From Natronococcus sp. AD-5 (GTDB taxonomy: Archaea > Halobacteriota > Halobacteria > Halobacteriales > Natrialbaceae): DNA of 64,000 nt. Position numbers and translations under genes: made by a program. Location of the stretch: assembly GCF_030734285.1 (NCBI RefSeq), contig NZ_CP132294.1, positions 3,720,001 through 3,784,000 of the forward strand, in the 5' to 3' direction. The notes below the pieces were generated by a model. The model worked only from the letters and a program-made list of their open reading frames with translations, searched no databases and was not told the origin of the DNA. Position 1 is the first letter of the stretch. Every line of letters begins with the position of its first letter. Positions 8,774-17,613 of the stretch are shown here, piece after piece.

Positions 8774-9928
8774 ATGACGAACCCGTTCGGAACCGTCTCG
8801 TCCGAGGCGATCCTCGAGGGGACCGCGACGGACGCCTACTTCGAGCGCACGCACACGACGCTCGAACACGCGGGCAAGAACCCCCGCGTGGTCGCCGAGG
8901 TGACCGCCGATCAGTTCCCGACCGGCTCCTTCGACGTCTTCACCGGCGTCGAGGACGTCGCGACGCTGTTCGAGGGCCGCGACGTCGACGTCGACGCGCT
9001 CCCCGACGGCCAGCTGTTCGACGGCGGTCCCGTCCTGCGAATCGAAGGATCGTACCTCGAGTTCGCCGAATTCGAAACCTCGCTGCTCGGATTTCTCTCC
9101 CAGCCGAGCGGCTTCGCGACGGCCGCGCTCGAGGCGCGACTCGCGGCCCCCGACTCGACGATCCTCTCGTTCGGGGCGCGCCACGTCCACCCCGCGATCG
9201 CGGCGACGGTCGAGCGCGCGGCCTTGCTCGCAGGCCTCGACGGCTTTTCGCACGTCGCTGCTGGCGAAATTCTGGGGCGGGAGGCCGGCGGTACGATGCC
9301 CCACGCGCTCATGTTCTGCTTCGGCGAGGGGAACCAGCCCGAGGCCTGGCAGGCGTTCGACGAGGCCGTTCCGGACGACGTTCCGCGGATCGCGCTCGTC
9401 GACACCTTCTGGGACGAGAAGAGCGAGAGCCTGCTGGCCGCCGAGACGCTCGGCGACGACCTCGACGGCGTCCGCATCGACACGACGAGCTCCCGCCGCG
9501 GCGACTTCCGTCACATCATCCGCGAGGTGCGCTGGGAACTCGACGCTCGCGGGTACGAGGACGTCGACATCTTCTGTAGCGGCGGGATCGGACCCGACGC
9601 CATCCGGAACTTACGAGACGTCGCGGACGGCTTCGGCGTCGGCAGCCACATCACCGGCGCCGACTCGGTCGACTTCAGCCTCGACATCGTCGAGATCGAG
9701 GGCGAACCGATCTCCAAGCGCGGCAAACTCTCCGGCGTGAAGGAAGTGTACCGCACGGCAGACGGCGGTCACCACGTTTCCCTCGCGGATCGGGCGGCCC
9801 CCGACGACGGCGAGGCGCTGCTCGAACCGCTGGTGCGAGACGGCGAGATCGTCCGCGAGTTCGACCTCGAGACCGCGAGCGAGCGGTGCCTGGCGGACGC
9901 CGCGGCGGTCGGGTTCGGCGACGAGTAA
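8774..9928 (+). CDS. pncB: Nicotinate phosphoribosyltransferase
   Basis: This 384-aa cytosolic enzyme has the NAPRTase layout: N-terminal TDAYFERTHTTLEH, a DVFTGVEDVATLF segment, SFGARHVHPAIAATVERAALLAGLDGFSHV, then TMPHALMFCFGEG and the phosphate-binding end DIFCSGGIGPDAIRNL with VDFSLDIVEIEGEPISKRGK. It makes nicotinate mononucleotide from nicotinate and PRPP in NAD salvage and pairs functionally with the nicotinamidase-like gene at 4835. The length fits the shorter archaeal form. Confidence 0.93.
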   Translation: MTNPFGTVSSEAILEGTATDAYFERTHTTLEHAGKNPRVVAEVTADQFPTGSFDVFTGVEDVATLFEGRDVDVDALPDGQLFDGGPVLRIEGSYLEFAEFETSLLGFLSQPSGFATAALEARLAAPDSTILSFGARHVHPAIAATVERAALLAGLDGFSHVAAGEILGREAGGTMPHALMFCFGEGNQPEAWQAFDEAVPDDVPRIALVDTFWDEKSESLLAAETLGDDLDGVRIDTTSSRRGDFRHIIREVRWELDARGYEDVDIFCSGGIGPDAIRNLRDVADGFGVGSHITGADSVDFSLDIVEIEGEPISKRGKLSGVKEVYRTADGGHHVSLADRAAPDDGEALLEPLVRDGEIVREFDLETASERCLADAAAVGFGDE

Positions 9929-9976
9929 TTCGGAGCGCGATCGAAAGAGAAACGGTCCGATCCGAGACGAGTCAGT

Positions 9977-10231
9977 ATGCCTGCATTTCGTCCGGCGCCG
10001 ACCGACTCTCCGACCCAACTCGCGAACTGGTTGTTTTTGCGGGTCGTCGCGCTGATCGCGCTGGCGACCTACGGCGGCGCGGTCGCCACGAGCGTCCTGT
10101 TCGCGTTCGGACCGCCCTGGCGGTTCGCCGCACACGTCGCCGTCTGGCTCGTCGCGCTCTGGATCGCACTTCCGCTGCTGCTCGAGGCGCTCGACGTCCT
10201 CCTCGAGCGCCGACTCGATAAAATCGAATGA
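9977..10231 (+). CDS. Small two-helix membrane protein
   Basis: This 84-aa protein has two transmembrane helices, FLRVVALIALATYGGAVATSVLF (about 18-40) and FAAHVAVWLVALWIALPLLL (about 49-68), and a C-terminal RRLDKIE. The ATG at 9977 follows pncB by 48 bp. It resembles small haloarchaeal membrane proteins without known function. High GC3 and a clean hydropathy pattern support coding. Confidence 0.65.
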   Translation: MPAFRPAPTDSPTQLANWLFLRVVALIALATYGGAVATSVLFAFGPPWRFAAHVAVWLVALWIALPLLLEALDVLLERRLDKIE

Positions 10232-10322
10232 GCCGTCCGACTATCCGCTGGGGACGCGGCGTTGCTCGTTCGACTCCCGAAGCCCCCTGCGCCGGTGAGC
10301 GACGGGAGCGGGTGCCGACGTT

Positions 10323-10922
10323 TTAGACTTCTTCGATGCTGCCGTCGGCTTCCCGCTCGCGGAAGACTTGTCCTTCGAAGAGCGTGACGACGACGTCGTC
10401 GTTCTGCCAGGCTCCCGGGGCGAGCTTCGCCTTCCGACAGGTTCGATCGAGGTACTCGCGGGCGCTCCAGCCGTTCTGGACGGGAACGGTCGGGTAGAGC
10501 CAGCCGCCTTCGCCGCCGTCGATGGCGACGCCGTGGGTTCCCAACTCGAGATCCGCCAGCGGATCGTCGGTGAGCACGACGCTCTTGACCGCACAGACCG
10601 AGACGGTGAGGTTCTGCAGCTCCGAGGGGCTCACTTCGGAGCCGCAAGAGTCCTCGCTCGCGGCTTCGATCGCCGCGTCGACGATGACGTGCCCGAGCTG
10701 TTCGCCCGACCGGTAGCCGCCGGCGCAGCCGCGCAGGCTGCCACGGCCGCGGGTGGACTCGAGGCGGACGAACGCGCCGGTTCGCTCGTAGAAGGCTTCC
10801 CGCATGCTGCCCGGTTGTTCTCGCTGTCCGTGTTGAACGTAGGATTCGACGGCTTCGCGCGCGAGTTCGACGGCGCGCACCCCGTCCTCGTAGGAAAGGT
10901 CAACGCCCTGTCGCTGGGACAT
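10323..10922 (-). CDS. AMMECR1 domain protein (TIGR00296 family)
   Basis: This 199-aa protein from ATG 10922 has the diagnostic LRGCAGGY motif (63-70) and the following blocks IVDAAIEAASED, SPSELQNLTVSVCAV, GTHGVAIDGGEGGWLYPTVPVQNGW and REYLDRTCRKAKL. This is the complete AMMECR1 domain found in all archaea and eukaryotes. The molecular function is unknown; archaeal genes often neighbour radical-SAM AmmeMemoRadiSam proteins, which is not the case here. A four-residue N-terminal extension is possible from an upstream ATG. Confidence 0.92.
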   Translation of the reverse strand: MSQRQGVDLSYEDGVRAVELAREAVESYVQHGQREQPGSMREAFYERTGAFVRLESTRGRGSLRGCAGGYRSGEQLGHVIVDAAIEAASEDSCGSEVSPSELQNLTVSVCAVKSVVLTDDPLADLELGTHGVAIDGGEGGWLYPTVPVQNGWSAREYLDRTCRKAKLAPGAWQNDDVVVTLFEGQVFREREADGSIEEV

Positions 10923-11029
10923 ACAGATGCACATAGTGATTCTCTTCCTAAAGCGCTTCCATTCGATCCGACCGTCGAACAGTCGCGGCGACCGCGGGAT
11001 TTATTCGGCTTCCACCCATACTCTACGCC

Positions 11030-11515
11030 GGGAGAGAGAGCCCGGCTGCCGCGATGGTCGCGCCGGCGACGGCGGGGCCACCTTCACGTTGCGTATCTCG
11101 AAGAGATGCGCAACGCTCTCAACGTGATCCATCCCTTCGGGATGCATCACGCCCGCGAGGAAAGTCCCCCCACCTGTTCGGGCAGGTGACCGGACGCAAG
11201 TCCGGAGCGGGAGACCGCTGGCTCTGGAACAGAAACGACACGTCTCGGCCCGACCGATGATGCGCGCGAACCCGACCGAGAGGAAGGGGAGCGAACCCGC
11301 AGAGGGCGTGCGGTCGCTTTCGGACATGGTTCGAACCCATGGATCACGCCCGTCGTGATCGACCGCACCCAGACGGCCGAGGATCGATGGAACGGCGAAC
11401 CCTCACCGGTGCAAGTCCGCGCCGTGGTAGCCCGAACGCCCCGCGGCCTCGCCGCGGACGGCGCGGACGCTCAGCCGAATGCCGGGACGAACAGAAGGGG
11501 GCTTACTCCTCTCAC
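11030..11515 (+). ncRNA. rnpB: RNase P RNA (archaeal)
   Basis: The universally conserved segment CR-I, GAGGAAAGTCCCCCC, lies at about 11157-11171. The 3' CR-V, ACAGAAGGGGGCTTAC, lies at 11491-11505. Between them are hairpins and the sequence GGTGCAAGTCCGCGCC. Upstream, GTTGCGTATCTC-GAAG-GAGATGCGCAAC-type and CGTGATCCATCCC-TTCG-GGATGCATCACG hairpins form the P3-like region. An AT-rich box (gatttattc at 10999) about 27-30 bp before 11030 is a plausible promoter. A gagag/ctctc pairing (11033-11040 with 11508-11513) could close P1. The exact ends are estimates. The length of about 485 nt is slightly long for archaeal P RNA. Confidence 0.9.
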
Positions 11516-11576
11516 CCAGTTTTCGTACTCGAGTAGCAACCAGAAGAACGCTACCGCCTCTTCGCCTTGCCGCTCG

Positions 11577-12452
11577 TTAGGACTCGAAATCGTCGACGAT
11601 TCGATCCGCACAGCCGGCCGACCGGTCGTGGCGGAAGTACTCGCAGTGGCCCGGGACCGATTCGGTGACGTCGACGTCCGCGTAGGCGTCCGGCGTCGAG
11701 CCGTCCGAAAACCAGCCGTCGCAGTCGGCGCCCGCACAGCCCAGCCCGCTCTCGACCGTGCTGAACTCGTAGATGACGCAGACCGTGTCGTCGTCGCGGG
11801 AGTGGTAGTTGTAGACGTCCGCGGCCGACTCGCGGATCCCGTCCGCGAAGCGACCGCCCTCGCAGACCGAGCCGTCCTCGACGGCGGCGCCGAGCAGCGA
11901 CGCGGTGTCGACCACGACGTCGCCCGCGAGTTCGTCGAGCGTGTTCAGGAGCAGCCGGCCGCCGAGCGAGTGCCCGACGAGGCGAATCGTGGTGCTCGAG
12001 TCGTCTTCGTACTCCGCGCGGAGCCAGCGACCCAGGCGAACGCCGGCCTCGTCGGCGTTGCTCTCGGCGGCCCAGAAGTTCGCCGTATCGGAGTCCCACC
12101 GCGCAGTCACCGTCGTCTCGTCGTAGTCCTCCTCCCGGAGCGCAAGGTCGAGCGCGTACGTCTGATCGTGGCTCGACTCCATCCCGTTCCAGCCGTGGGC
12201 GTAGACGCAGATTTCGCCGGCCTCGAGTCCCAGGGGGTCGGGACGCTCCTGTGTCAGGTCGACCGTCGGGTACTCGCGCGGTGAGTCGGGCCAGTTACCG
12301 CAATCTTTGGCCTCCCCTGCGGACGCGGCACCGCTGACGGCGGTTACACCGACCGCACCGACCGTCACAGCTGACGTCGCCTTCAGAAGCCGTCGTCGCG
12401 TCGTCCCGTTATCCTCTCTGGGCCCACTGTCAGTATCGTTTTCAATAACCAC
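11577..12452 (-). CDS. Tat-exported alpha/beta hydrolase
   Basis: About 291 aa when started at GTG 12452; a TTG at 12482 would add ten residues. A twin-arginine signal, TTRRRLLKATSAVTVGAVGVTAVSG, ends near residue 45. The mature part begins with YAHGWNG (84-90, oxyanion-type HG) and carries the nucleophile elbow GHSLGG (160-165); two acidic and one His candidates (DAY, PGHCEYF) follow. Several cysteines suggest disulfides. It is a secreted lipase/esterase-like enzyme, substrate unknown. It converges on the RNase P RNA gene, ending 62 bp away. Confidence 0.82.
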   Translation of the reverse strand: MVIENDTDSGPREDNGTTRRRLLKATSAVTVGAVGVTAVSGAASAGEAKDCGNWPDSPREYPTVDLTQERPDPLGLEAGEICVYAHGWNGMESSHDQTYALDLALREEDYDETTVTARWDSDTANFWAAESNADEAGVRLGRWLRAEYEDDSSTTIRLVGHSLGGRLLLNTLDELAGDVVVDTASLLGAAVEDGSVCEGGRFADGIRESAADVYNYHSRDDDTVCVIYEFSTVESGLGCAGADCDGWFSDGSTPDAYADVDVTESVPGHCEYFRHDRSAGCADRIVDDFES

Positions 12453-12540
12453 GGTGGGGTGTACCAACGAATCTAGAAGCAAAAACCCACTCCCGGTTAT
12501 CCGTGAGACTATTTCGTTGCCCGACTCTCCTCGAGTCCGA

Positions 12541-12806
12541 TTTCACTCAACGATACTCGCACCGCGTACTGGTGCTCGCGGATTGGTTTCGTGAATTTCG
12601 TGAAAATCGTCCTGACGGAGTCTTACGCGAACGCAGTGAGCGTCCTGACGGAGATTTGAACACGCCGAGACGTTCCGGGTCGCTCACTGCGTTCGCTCCC
12701 GGGCTGCGACTCGTCTGCTCAAATCTCCAAGTCCGTTTTCACTCAACGGATACTCGCACCGCTGCGCGGTGCTCGCGGGTTTGTTTCGTGAAAAGCGTCC
12801 TGACGG
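12541..12806 (+). repeat. Imperfect direct repeats carrying tRNA-Arg 3'-end copies
   Basis: Two about 75-bp units, 12541-12620 and 12737-12806, share TTCACTCAACG-ATACTCGCACCGC, GGTGCTCGCGG-TTG-TTTCGTGAA and end in CGTCCTGACGGAG. The second unit runs into the 3' end of the tRNA-Arg gene. A further exact 22-bp copy of the tRNA 3' end (GCGTCCTGACGGAGATTTGAAC) sits at 12640-12661. This looks like serial integration or recombination scars at a tRNA attachment site. Confidence 0.75.
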
Positions 12807-12868
12807 AGATTTGAACTCCGGTCCCTGGCTCCGCAAGCCAAGAGGATAGTCCACTACCCTATCAGGAC
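12796..12868 (-). tRNA. tRNA-Arg (anticodon GCG)
   Basis: Read on the minus strand, the acceptor stem GTCCTGA (12868-12862) pairs with TCAGGAC (12803-12797), with discriminator G. The anticodon arm is TTGGC-TTGCGGA-GCCAG, giving anticodon GCG for Arg CGC codons. The T arm is CGGAG-TTCAAAT-CTCCG. There is no intron and no encoded CCA. Its 3' end is duplicated twice in the following 190 bp. Confidence 0.93.
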
Positions 12869-13119
12869 TCATCTCTTCGTACTGCCGTCGGCATTAAAGC
12901 CCTTTCGAAAGCATCCGGCCGCAGGCCGCCGATTCTGGGTTGTGATTGTCACTCGAGCCGTCCGCGGGTTTATATACTGAGGCGAGGCCAGCGGTGGTAT
13001 GATCGCGGACGAACAGGGTATCGACGGTCCCCGCGATACCGGGATTCGCGCTCGGAACCCGTCCCGAAGATACCGAATGAACAACGCTTATGCGCGGGCT
13101 ACTCATGCACGAATATAGA

Positions 13120-14574
13120 ATGAGCGACATCGAGGGCGTATACGAAGACCTCGAGGCCGACGTCTCTCTCGAGGAGTTTCGCGAGGCCGTCGAGGCGAAA
13201 GTCGAGCAGATGGGGGGACTCGCAGACGAAGAGACGGCGGCGATGCTCGTCGCTCACGAAGTCGGCGAGAGCGAGGTCGGCGGCGTCGCAGACGTCGAAC
13301 CCGGCATGGAGGAAGCGAAGTTCGTCGCCAAGGTGATCGACATCGGCGAGATGCGTACGTTCGAACGCGACGGCGAGGACGAGGACGGGCGCGTCGTCAA
13401 CGTCGAGGTCGCCGACGAGACGGGGTCGATCCGCGCGGCGTTCTGGGACGAGCACGCCGAGGCCGCCGTCGAGGAACTCGAAGAGGGGCAGGTCCTCCGG
13501 GTCAAGGGTCGCCCCAAGGAAGGGTTCAGCGGCGTCGAGGTGAGCGTCGACGATGTCGAGCCCGATCCGGACACCGAGATCGACGTCCAGGTGTCTGACA
13601 CCCACACCGTCGAGGCGCTCTCGCTCGGGCTCTCGAACGTCAACCTCGTCGGACTCGTCCTCGACACCGACAGCGTGCGCACGTTCGACCGCGACGACGG
13701 CTCCGAGGGGAAGGTCTCGAATCTCGTGCTCGGCGACTCGACCGGGCGCGTGCGGGTCACCCTGTGGGACGAACAGGCCGACCGATCGCAGGAACTCGCG
13801 GCCGGCGACACCGTCGAGGTCGTCGACGGCTACGTCCGCGAGCGCGACGGCACGCTCGAGCTTCACGTCGGTAACCGCGGTGCGGTCGAGGAGGTCGACG
13901 CCGAGGTCGAGTACGTCCCGGAGAGCACGCCCATCGAGACCCTCGAGATCGGTCAGACCGTCGACATCGCCGGCGTCGTCCGCTCGGCGGATCCGAAGCG
14001 GACGTTCGACCGCGACGACGGCTCCGAGGGGCAGGTCCGTAACATCCGCGTTCAGGACGCGACCGGCGACATCCGCGTCGCGCTCTGGGGCGAGAAGGCC
14101 GATATCGACGTCGGACCGGGGGACGAGGTCGCGCTGGCCGACGTCGAGATCCAGGACGGCTGGCAGGACGACCTCGAGGCCTCCGCCGGCTGGCAGTCGA
14201 CGATCACGGTCCTCGAGTCCGACTCCGCCACCGGTCCGGACGAGCGCGATACGGGCGGTTCCGGGGACGAGAATGCGGGTCTGTCGGCGTTCGCCGAAGG
14301 GGACACCGAGTCGACCACCGAGGCGGGAACTGACGCCGGATCGGCGACGGACGGCGATGCCGACCCTGTATCGGCGGATTCAGCGGACGACCCGGGCGAC
14401 GGCGAGGAGATCGAGTTTACCGGCGTCGTCGTCCAGGCGGGCGATCCGGTCGTCCTCGACGACGGCGAGACGACGATGAGCGTCGTCACCGACGCCGACG
14501 TCGGACTCGGCGAGGAGCTAACCGCCCGAGGGGTCGTCCGCGACGGCCGACTCGAGGCGAACGACGTCTTCTGA
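13120..14574 (+). CDS. Single-stranded DNA-binding protein with three OB folds (RPA-like)
   Basis: This 484-aa protein starts at ATG 13120; a TATA-like cttatgc lies about 28 bp upstream, which suggests a leaderless transcript. Three OB-fold modules (about 64-150, 170-255, 275-365) each carry the block VRTFDRDDGSEGKVSNLVLGD or GDIRVALWGEKADI. A long acidic Ser/Thr/Asp-rich linker (370-440) and a short C-terminal beta domain follow. It matches archaeal RPA/RpaC-type ssDNA-binding proteins in replication and repair. It sits 63 bp before the histone gene. Confidence 0.9.
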   Translation: MSDIEGVYEDLEADVSLEEFREAVEAKVEQMGGLADEETAAMLVAHEVGESEVGGVADVEPGMEEAKFVAKVIDIGEMRTFERDGEDEDGRVVNVEVADETGSIRAAFWDEHAEAAVEELEEGQVLRVKGRPKEGFSGVEVSVDDVEPDPDTEIDVQVSDTHTVEALSLGLSNVNLVGLVLDTDSVRTFDRDDGSEGKVSNLVLGDSTGRVRVTLWDEQADRSQELAAGDTVEVVDGYVRERDGTLELHVGNRGAVEEVDAEVEYVPESTPIETLEIGQTVDIAGVVRSADPKRTFDRDDGSEGQVRNIRVQDATGDIRVALWGEKADIDVGPGDEVALADVEIQDGWQDDLEASAGWQSTITVLESDSATGPDERDTGGSGDENAGLSAFAEGDTESTTEAGTDAGSATDGDADPVSADSADDPGDGEEIEFTGVVVQAGDPVVLDDGETTMSVVTDADVGLGEELTARGVVRDGRLEANDVF

Positions 14575-14637
14575 GCCGCTGAGCAGCGCCGAATTCGGAG
14601 GAAAAGCGTTAAGGGAGTTAGCTCCGGCTATCATGAT

Positions 14638-15069
14638 ATGAACGTCGAACTCCCGTTCGCCCCGGTAGATACGATCATTCGGCGGAACGCGGGCGAACTT
14701 CGGGTGAGTGCCGACGCGTCGGAGGAACTCGCAAAGCGCATCCAGGAACGCGGAAGCGAGCTCGCGATCGACGCCGCCGAGCGAGCGACCGCCGACGGAC
14801 GAAAGACGCTCATGGCCGAGGACTTCGAGGTCGAAGCGGTCATCGACAAGGACGACCTCGAACTGCCGGTCGCGCCCGTCGACCGCATCGCGCGCCTCGA
14901 GATCGACGACCGGTACCGCGTGGCGATGGACGCCCGTATCGCGCTCGCGGACATCCTCGAGGACTACGCGGACAACGTCGCGCGGGCGGCGGCGATCCTC
15001 GCTCGACACGCCGACCGCCGAACGATCACCGACGACGACATCGAGACGTACTTCTCGTTGTTCGAGTGA
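14638..15069 (+). CDS. Archaeal histone with two fused histone folds
   Basis: The product is 143 aa with two histone-fold repeats. The first, LPFAPVDTIIRRNAGELRVS, continues into RATADGRKTLMAEDFEVEAV. The second, LPVAPVDRIARLEIDDRYRV, continues to HADRRTITDDDIETYFSL. This fused-dimer form is typical of haloarchaea. It binds DNA or regulates transcription more than it compacts the genome in these organisms. The next gene, a histone deacetylase homologue, starts one base after its stop codon, so the two are almost certainly co-transcribed. Confidence 0.95.
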   Translation: MNVELPFAPVDTIIRRNAGELRVSADASEELAKRIQERGSELAIDAAERATADGRKTLMAEDFEVEAVIDKDDLELPVAPVDRIARLEIDDRYRVAMDARIALADILEDYADNVARAAAILARHADRRTITDDDIETYFSLFE

Positions 15070-15070
15070 G

Positions 15071-16090
15071 ATGCAGTTCGGCTACAGCGAGGTCTGCCTC
15101 GCACACGATCCCGGGTCGCGCCATCCCGAGGCCCCGGACCGGCTGCGCGCGATCCGCGAACGGCTGAAGAAGAAACACGGCGTCGAGTACGTCGACGCCG
15201 ATCCCCTCGGCATCGACGCGATGGACGGCGTCCACGAGCGAGCGTACCTCGAGTCGGTCGAGGAGTTCTGCGCCGACGGCGGCGGAAGCTGGGACCCCGA
15301 CACCACCGCAGTCGAGGAAACCTGGGACGCGATCCGGCACAGCGTCGGGCTCGCTTGCTGGGCTGCGGACGCGGCGCTCGACGGAGCCGACGGCCGCAAG
15401 ACGCCCTTCTCGCTCGGCCGCCCGCCCGGACACCACGCCGTCTACGACGACGCGATGGGCTTTTGCTTCGTCAACAACGTCGCCGTCGCCGCCCAGCACG
15501 CCCTCGAGACCCGCGACGTCGACCGGGTCGCGATCGTCGACTGGGACGTCCACCACGGGAACGGAACGCAGGACATCTTCTACGATCGCGAGGACGTGTT
15601 CTTCGTCTCGCTCCACGAGCAGGGGCTGTACCCCGGCACCGGCGAGGCAGACGAAATCGGCGAGGGGGATGGCGAGGGAACGACCATGAACGTCCCGATG
15701 CCGGCCGGAACGGACGACCTGGGATATCTCGCCGCGATCGACGGACCGATCGCGGCCGCCCTCGACGCCTACGACCCCGACCTGCTGCTCGTCAGCGCGG
15801 GATTCGACGCGCACCGCCACGATCCGATCTCGCGCATTCGGCTCTCGACGGAAGCCTACGCCCTGATGACCGATCGACTCCGGACGCTGTCCGAAGCGAC
15901 GGACGCCGCGCTCGCGTTCGTGCTCGAGGGCGGGTACGGTCTGGACGTGCTGGCCGACAGCGTCGCCCTCGTCCACGAGACGTTCGACCGACGGGAGCCG
16001 ATCGAACCGGACGGGGAACGCAGCGAGGAGGCGGCCGAGGTGATCGAGGCGGTCGCCGACGCGCACGGTCTCGAACTGAACCTCGACTGA
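15071..16090 (+). CDS. Histone deacetylase family protein (AcuC/HdaI-like)
   Basis: This 339-aa zinc hydrolase has all class I/II HDAC catalytic motifs: GRPPGHHA (117-123, catalytic His pair), FCFVNNVA, and VDWDVHHGNGTQ (156-167), where Asp159 and His161 are zinc ligands. SAGFDAHRHDP provides the third ligand, and LEGGYG carries the transition-state-binding residue position. The start ATG 15071 is one base after the histone stop. Archaeal members deacetylate lysines or small acetyl-polyamine-type substrates; linkage to the histone gene suggests, but does not prove, action on the histone. Confidence 0.93.
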   Translation: MQFGYSEVCLAHDPGSRHPEAPDRLRAIRERLKKKHGVEYVDADPLGIDAMDGVHERAYLESVEEFCADGGGSWDPDTTAVEETWDAIRHSVGLACWAADAALDGADGRKTPFSLGRPPGHHAVYDDAMGFCFVNNVAVAAQHALETRDVDRVAIVDWDVHHGNGTQDIFYDREDVFFVSLHEQGLYPGTGEADEIGEGDGEGTTMNVPMPAGTDDLGYLAAIDGPIAAALDAYDPDLLLVSAGFDAHRHDPISRIRLSTEAYALMTDRLRTLSEATDAALAFVLEGGYGLDVLADSVALVHETFDRREPIEPDGERSEEAAEVIEAVADAHGLELNLD

Positions 16091-16111
16091 ACCGGTCGTC
16101 GACGATCGGAA

Positions 16112-17518
16112 TCAGGGGCGCGGATCGAAGTATTCTGCGAGCGGTTCGCCGAACTCGGGGAGCAGCCCCGTCGTTTCGGTGCCGACCAGCACCTCGTAGC
16201 CGTCTTCGAGCGCCGTCTCCACGTGCGCGCCGAGCCCGACGTCGAAGAGACGGTCGCTCTCGAGGAAGGCGCGGGCGGTGGTGAACTCGCGCTCGCGCTC
16301 CGTGACGTAGCGATCGTCCTCGATGAACGGGCCGTAGGCGTCGGGATCGTCCGCGTAGGCCTCGTAGAACCCTTCTGCGTGGCTGCGGACGTGGACCGGC
16401 GGGCCGGCGTGTCGTTCGACCGCCGGTCGCTCGCCGACGGCGAGTTCGACGAAGACGACGGCGACATCGTCGGCGAACGTCGTCGCCCGGAAGACGTCGA
16501 AGCCGCGGTCGTCGAGCCCGTTCGCGATTCCCTCGAGGGACTTCTGCAGCTGGGGATAGAGCTGGTCGTCGACGAGGTCGGGGCTGTCGAAGCGGACGGC
16601 GACTGGCGTGGTGGCGCGACGCTCGAAGTGGTCGCGAAGCTGCGTGGCAGTCAGGACGTCCGGGTCGACGGGTTCGAAGTAGTCGACGGACGGGCCCTCG
16701 AGGAACTCGCGGGCGTAGTGCTGGAACCGGGCGACGTTCGCGGCCGAACAGACGGCGGCGACGTTGCGTTCCGGATCGGTCGGGTCGATGACGACGAGCG
16801 GATCCCCGAACGTTGCTCGGCCGTGATTCTCGGGATCGAGTTCGACCGGCGGCTGCCAGTCGGCCGCGGCCTCGAGCAGCGGCCGAAAGCCGCCGTACTC
16901 GAGCACGAGGAGTTCGGTGAGGTAGCCGCTAAACCCGCGGGTTCGGAGGTCGCTGCCGTAGACGCCGATCCCCTTCAGGAACTGCTTGGTGAGTCGGACG
17001 TCGTCCGCGAGATCGCCGTCGAGGCGCTCGGCGAGATACCGCGTGTGGAAGGGGGTACGATCGACGGCCGAGCGGATCTCGGTGGCCGACTCGAGTCGGA
17101 AACAGGGGACGACGTCGACGGCGAACCCCTCGACCTCGCCCTTGACGTAGGGGTGTTCGGCGTACTCCTCGTGGCCGTCGGGCAGCGTCGCGTGGCCGAC
17201 CTCGAGGCCGTACTCCTCGAGCGTTTCCCGGTCGAGTTCGGGAGGGAAGCGGACGAAGACGTCGATGTCGCGGTCGCCGCTGATCCAGGTGTTTCGCGCG
17301 GTCGAGCCGACCTGTATCACGTCGGCGTCGGCGCACAGCTCGGTCGCCGCGGTTTCGGCTCGTTCGGCGAGCGTCGCCGCGACCTCGCGCAACCGGGCGC
17401 GTTCGTCTTCGTCGGGATCGACTCGGTCGCGAACCCGGCTCACGACGGTCTCGAAATCGTCGTCGGCGCTCGGTCCGCCCGGCCCGCTCTCGTCGCGGTC
17501 GGCCTCGTCCTCGCTCAT
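16112..17518 (-). CDS. cca: CCA tRNA nucleotidyltransferase (archaeal class I)
   Basis: This 468-aa protein starts at ATG 17518 (MSEDEADRDE). The nucleotidyltransferase motif QVGSTARNTWISGDRDIDVFVRF, with the metal-binding DxD, is followed by FAVDVVPCFR (third carboxylate) and the archaeal substrate-binding block DDVRLTKQFLKGIGVYGSDLRTRGFSGYLTELLVLEYG. It adds or repairs the 3' CCA of tRNAs, consistent with the tRNA genes here lacking encoded CCA. An upstream in-frame start at 17602 would add a non-conserved extension. Confidence 0.95.
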   Translation of the reverse strand: MSEDEADRDESGPGGPSADDDFETVVSRVRDRVDPDEDERARLREVAATLAERAETAATELCADADVIQVGSTARNTWISGDRDIDVFVRFPPELDRETLEEYGLEVGHATLPDGHEEYAEHPYVKGEVEGFAVDVVPCFRLESATEIRSAVDRTPFHTRYLAERLDGDLADDVRLTKQFLKGIGVYGSDLRTRGFSGYLTELLVLEYGGFRPLLEAAADWQPPVELDPENHGRATFGDPLVVIDPTDPERNVAAVCSAANVARFQHYAREFLEGPSVDYFEPVDPDVLTATQLRDHFERRATTPVAVRFDSPDLVDDQLYPQLQKSLEGIANGLDDRGFDVFRATTFADDVAVVFVELAVGERPAVERHAGPPVHVRSHAEGFYEAYADDPDAYGPFIEDDRYVTEREREFTTARAFLESDRLFDVGLGAHVETALEDGYEVLVGTETTGLLPEFGEPLAEYFDPRP

Positions 17519-17613
17519 CGAGATGAGGTACTCGAGCGGTGCGTGAAAGCGTGTCGAACTCGGGGAAGGCAAAACGAAAGCCCTATCAAACACTCGCGAC
17601 AACGTGAGGATAA

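Noticed and set aside
10935-11029. Possible small gene upstream of the RNase P RNA
   Set aside because: Only promoter-like AT-rich sequence is seen; short frames there overlap the RNA.
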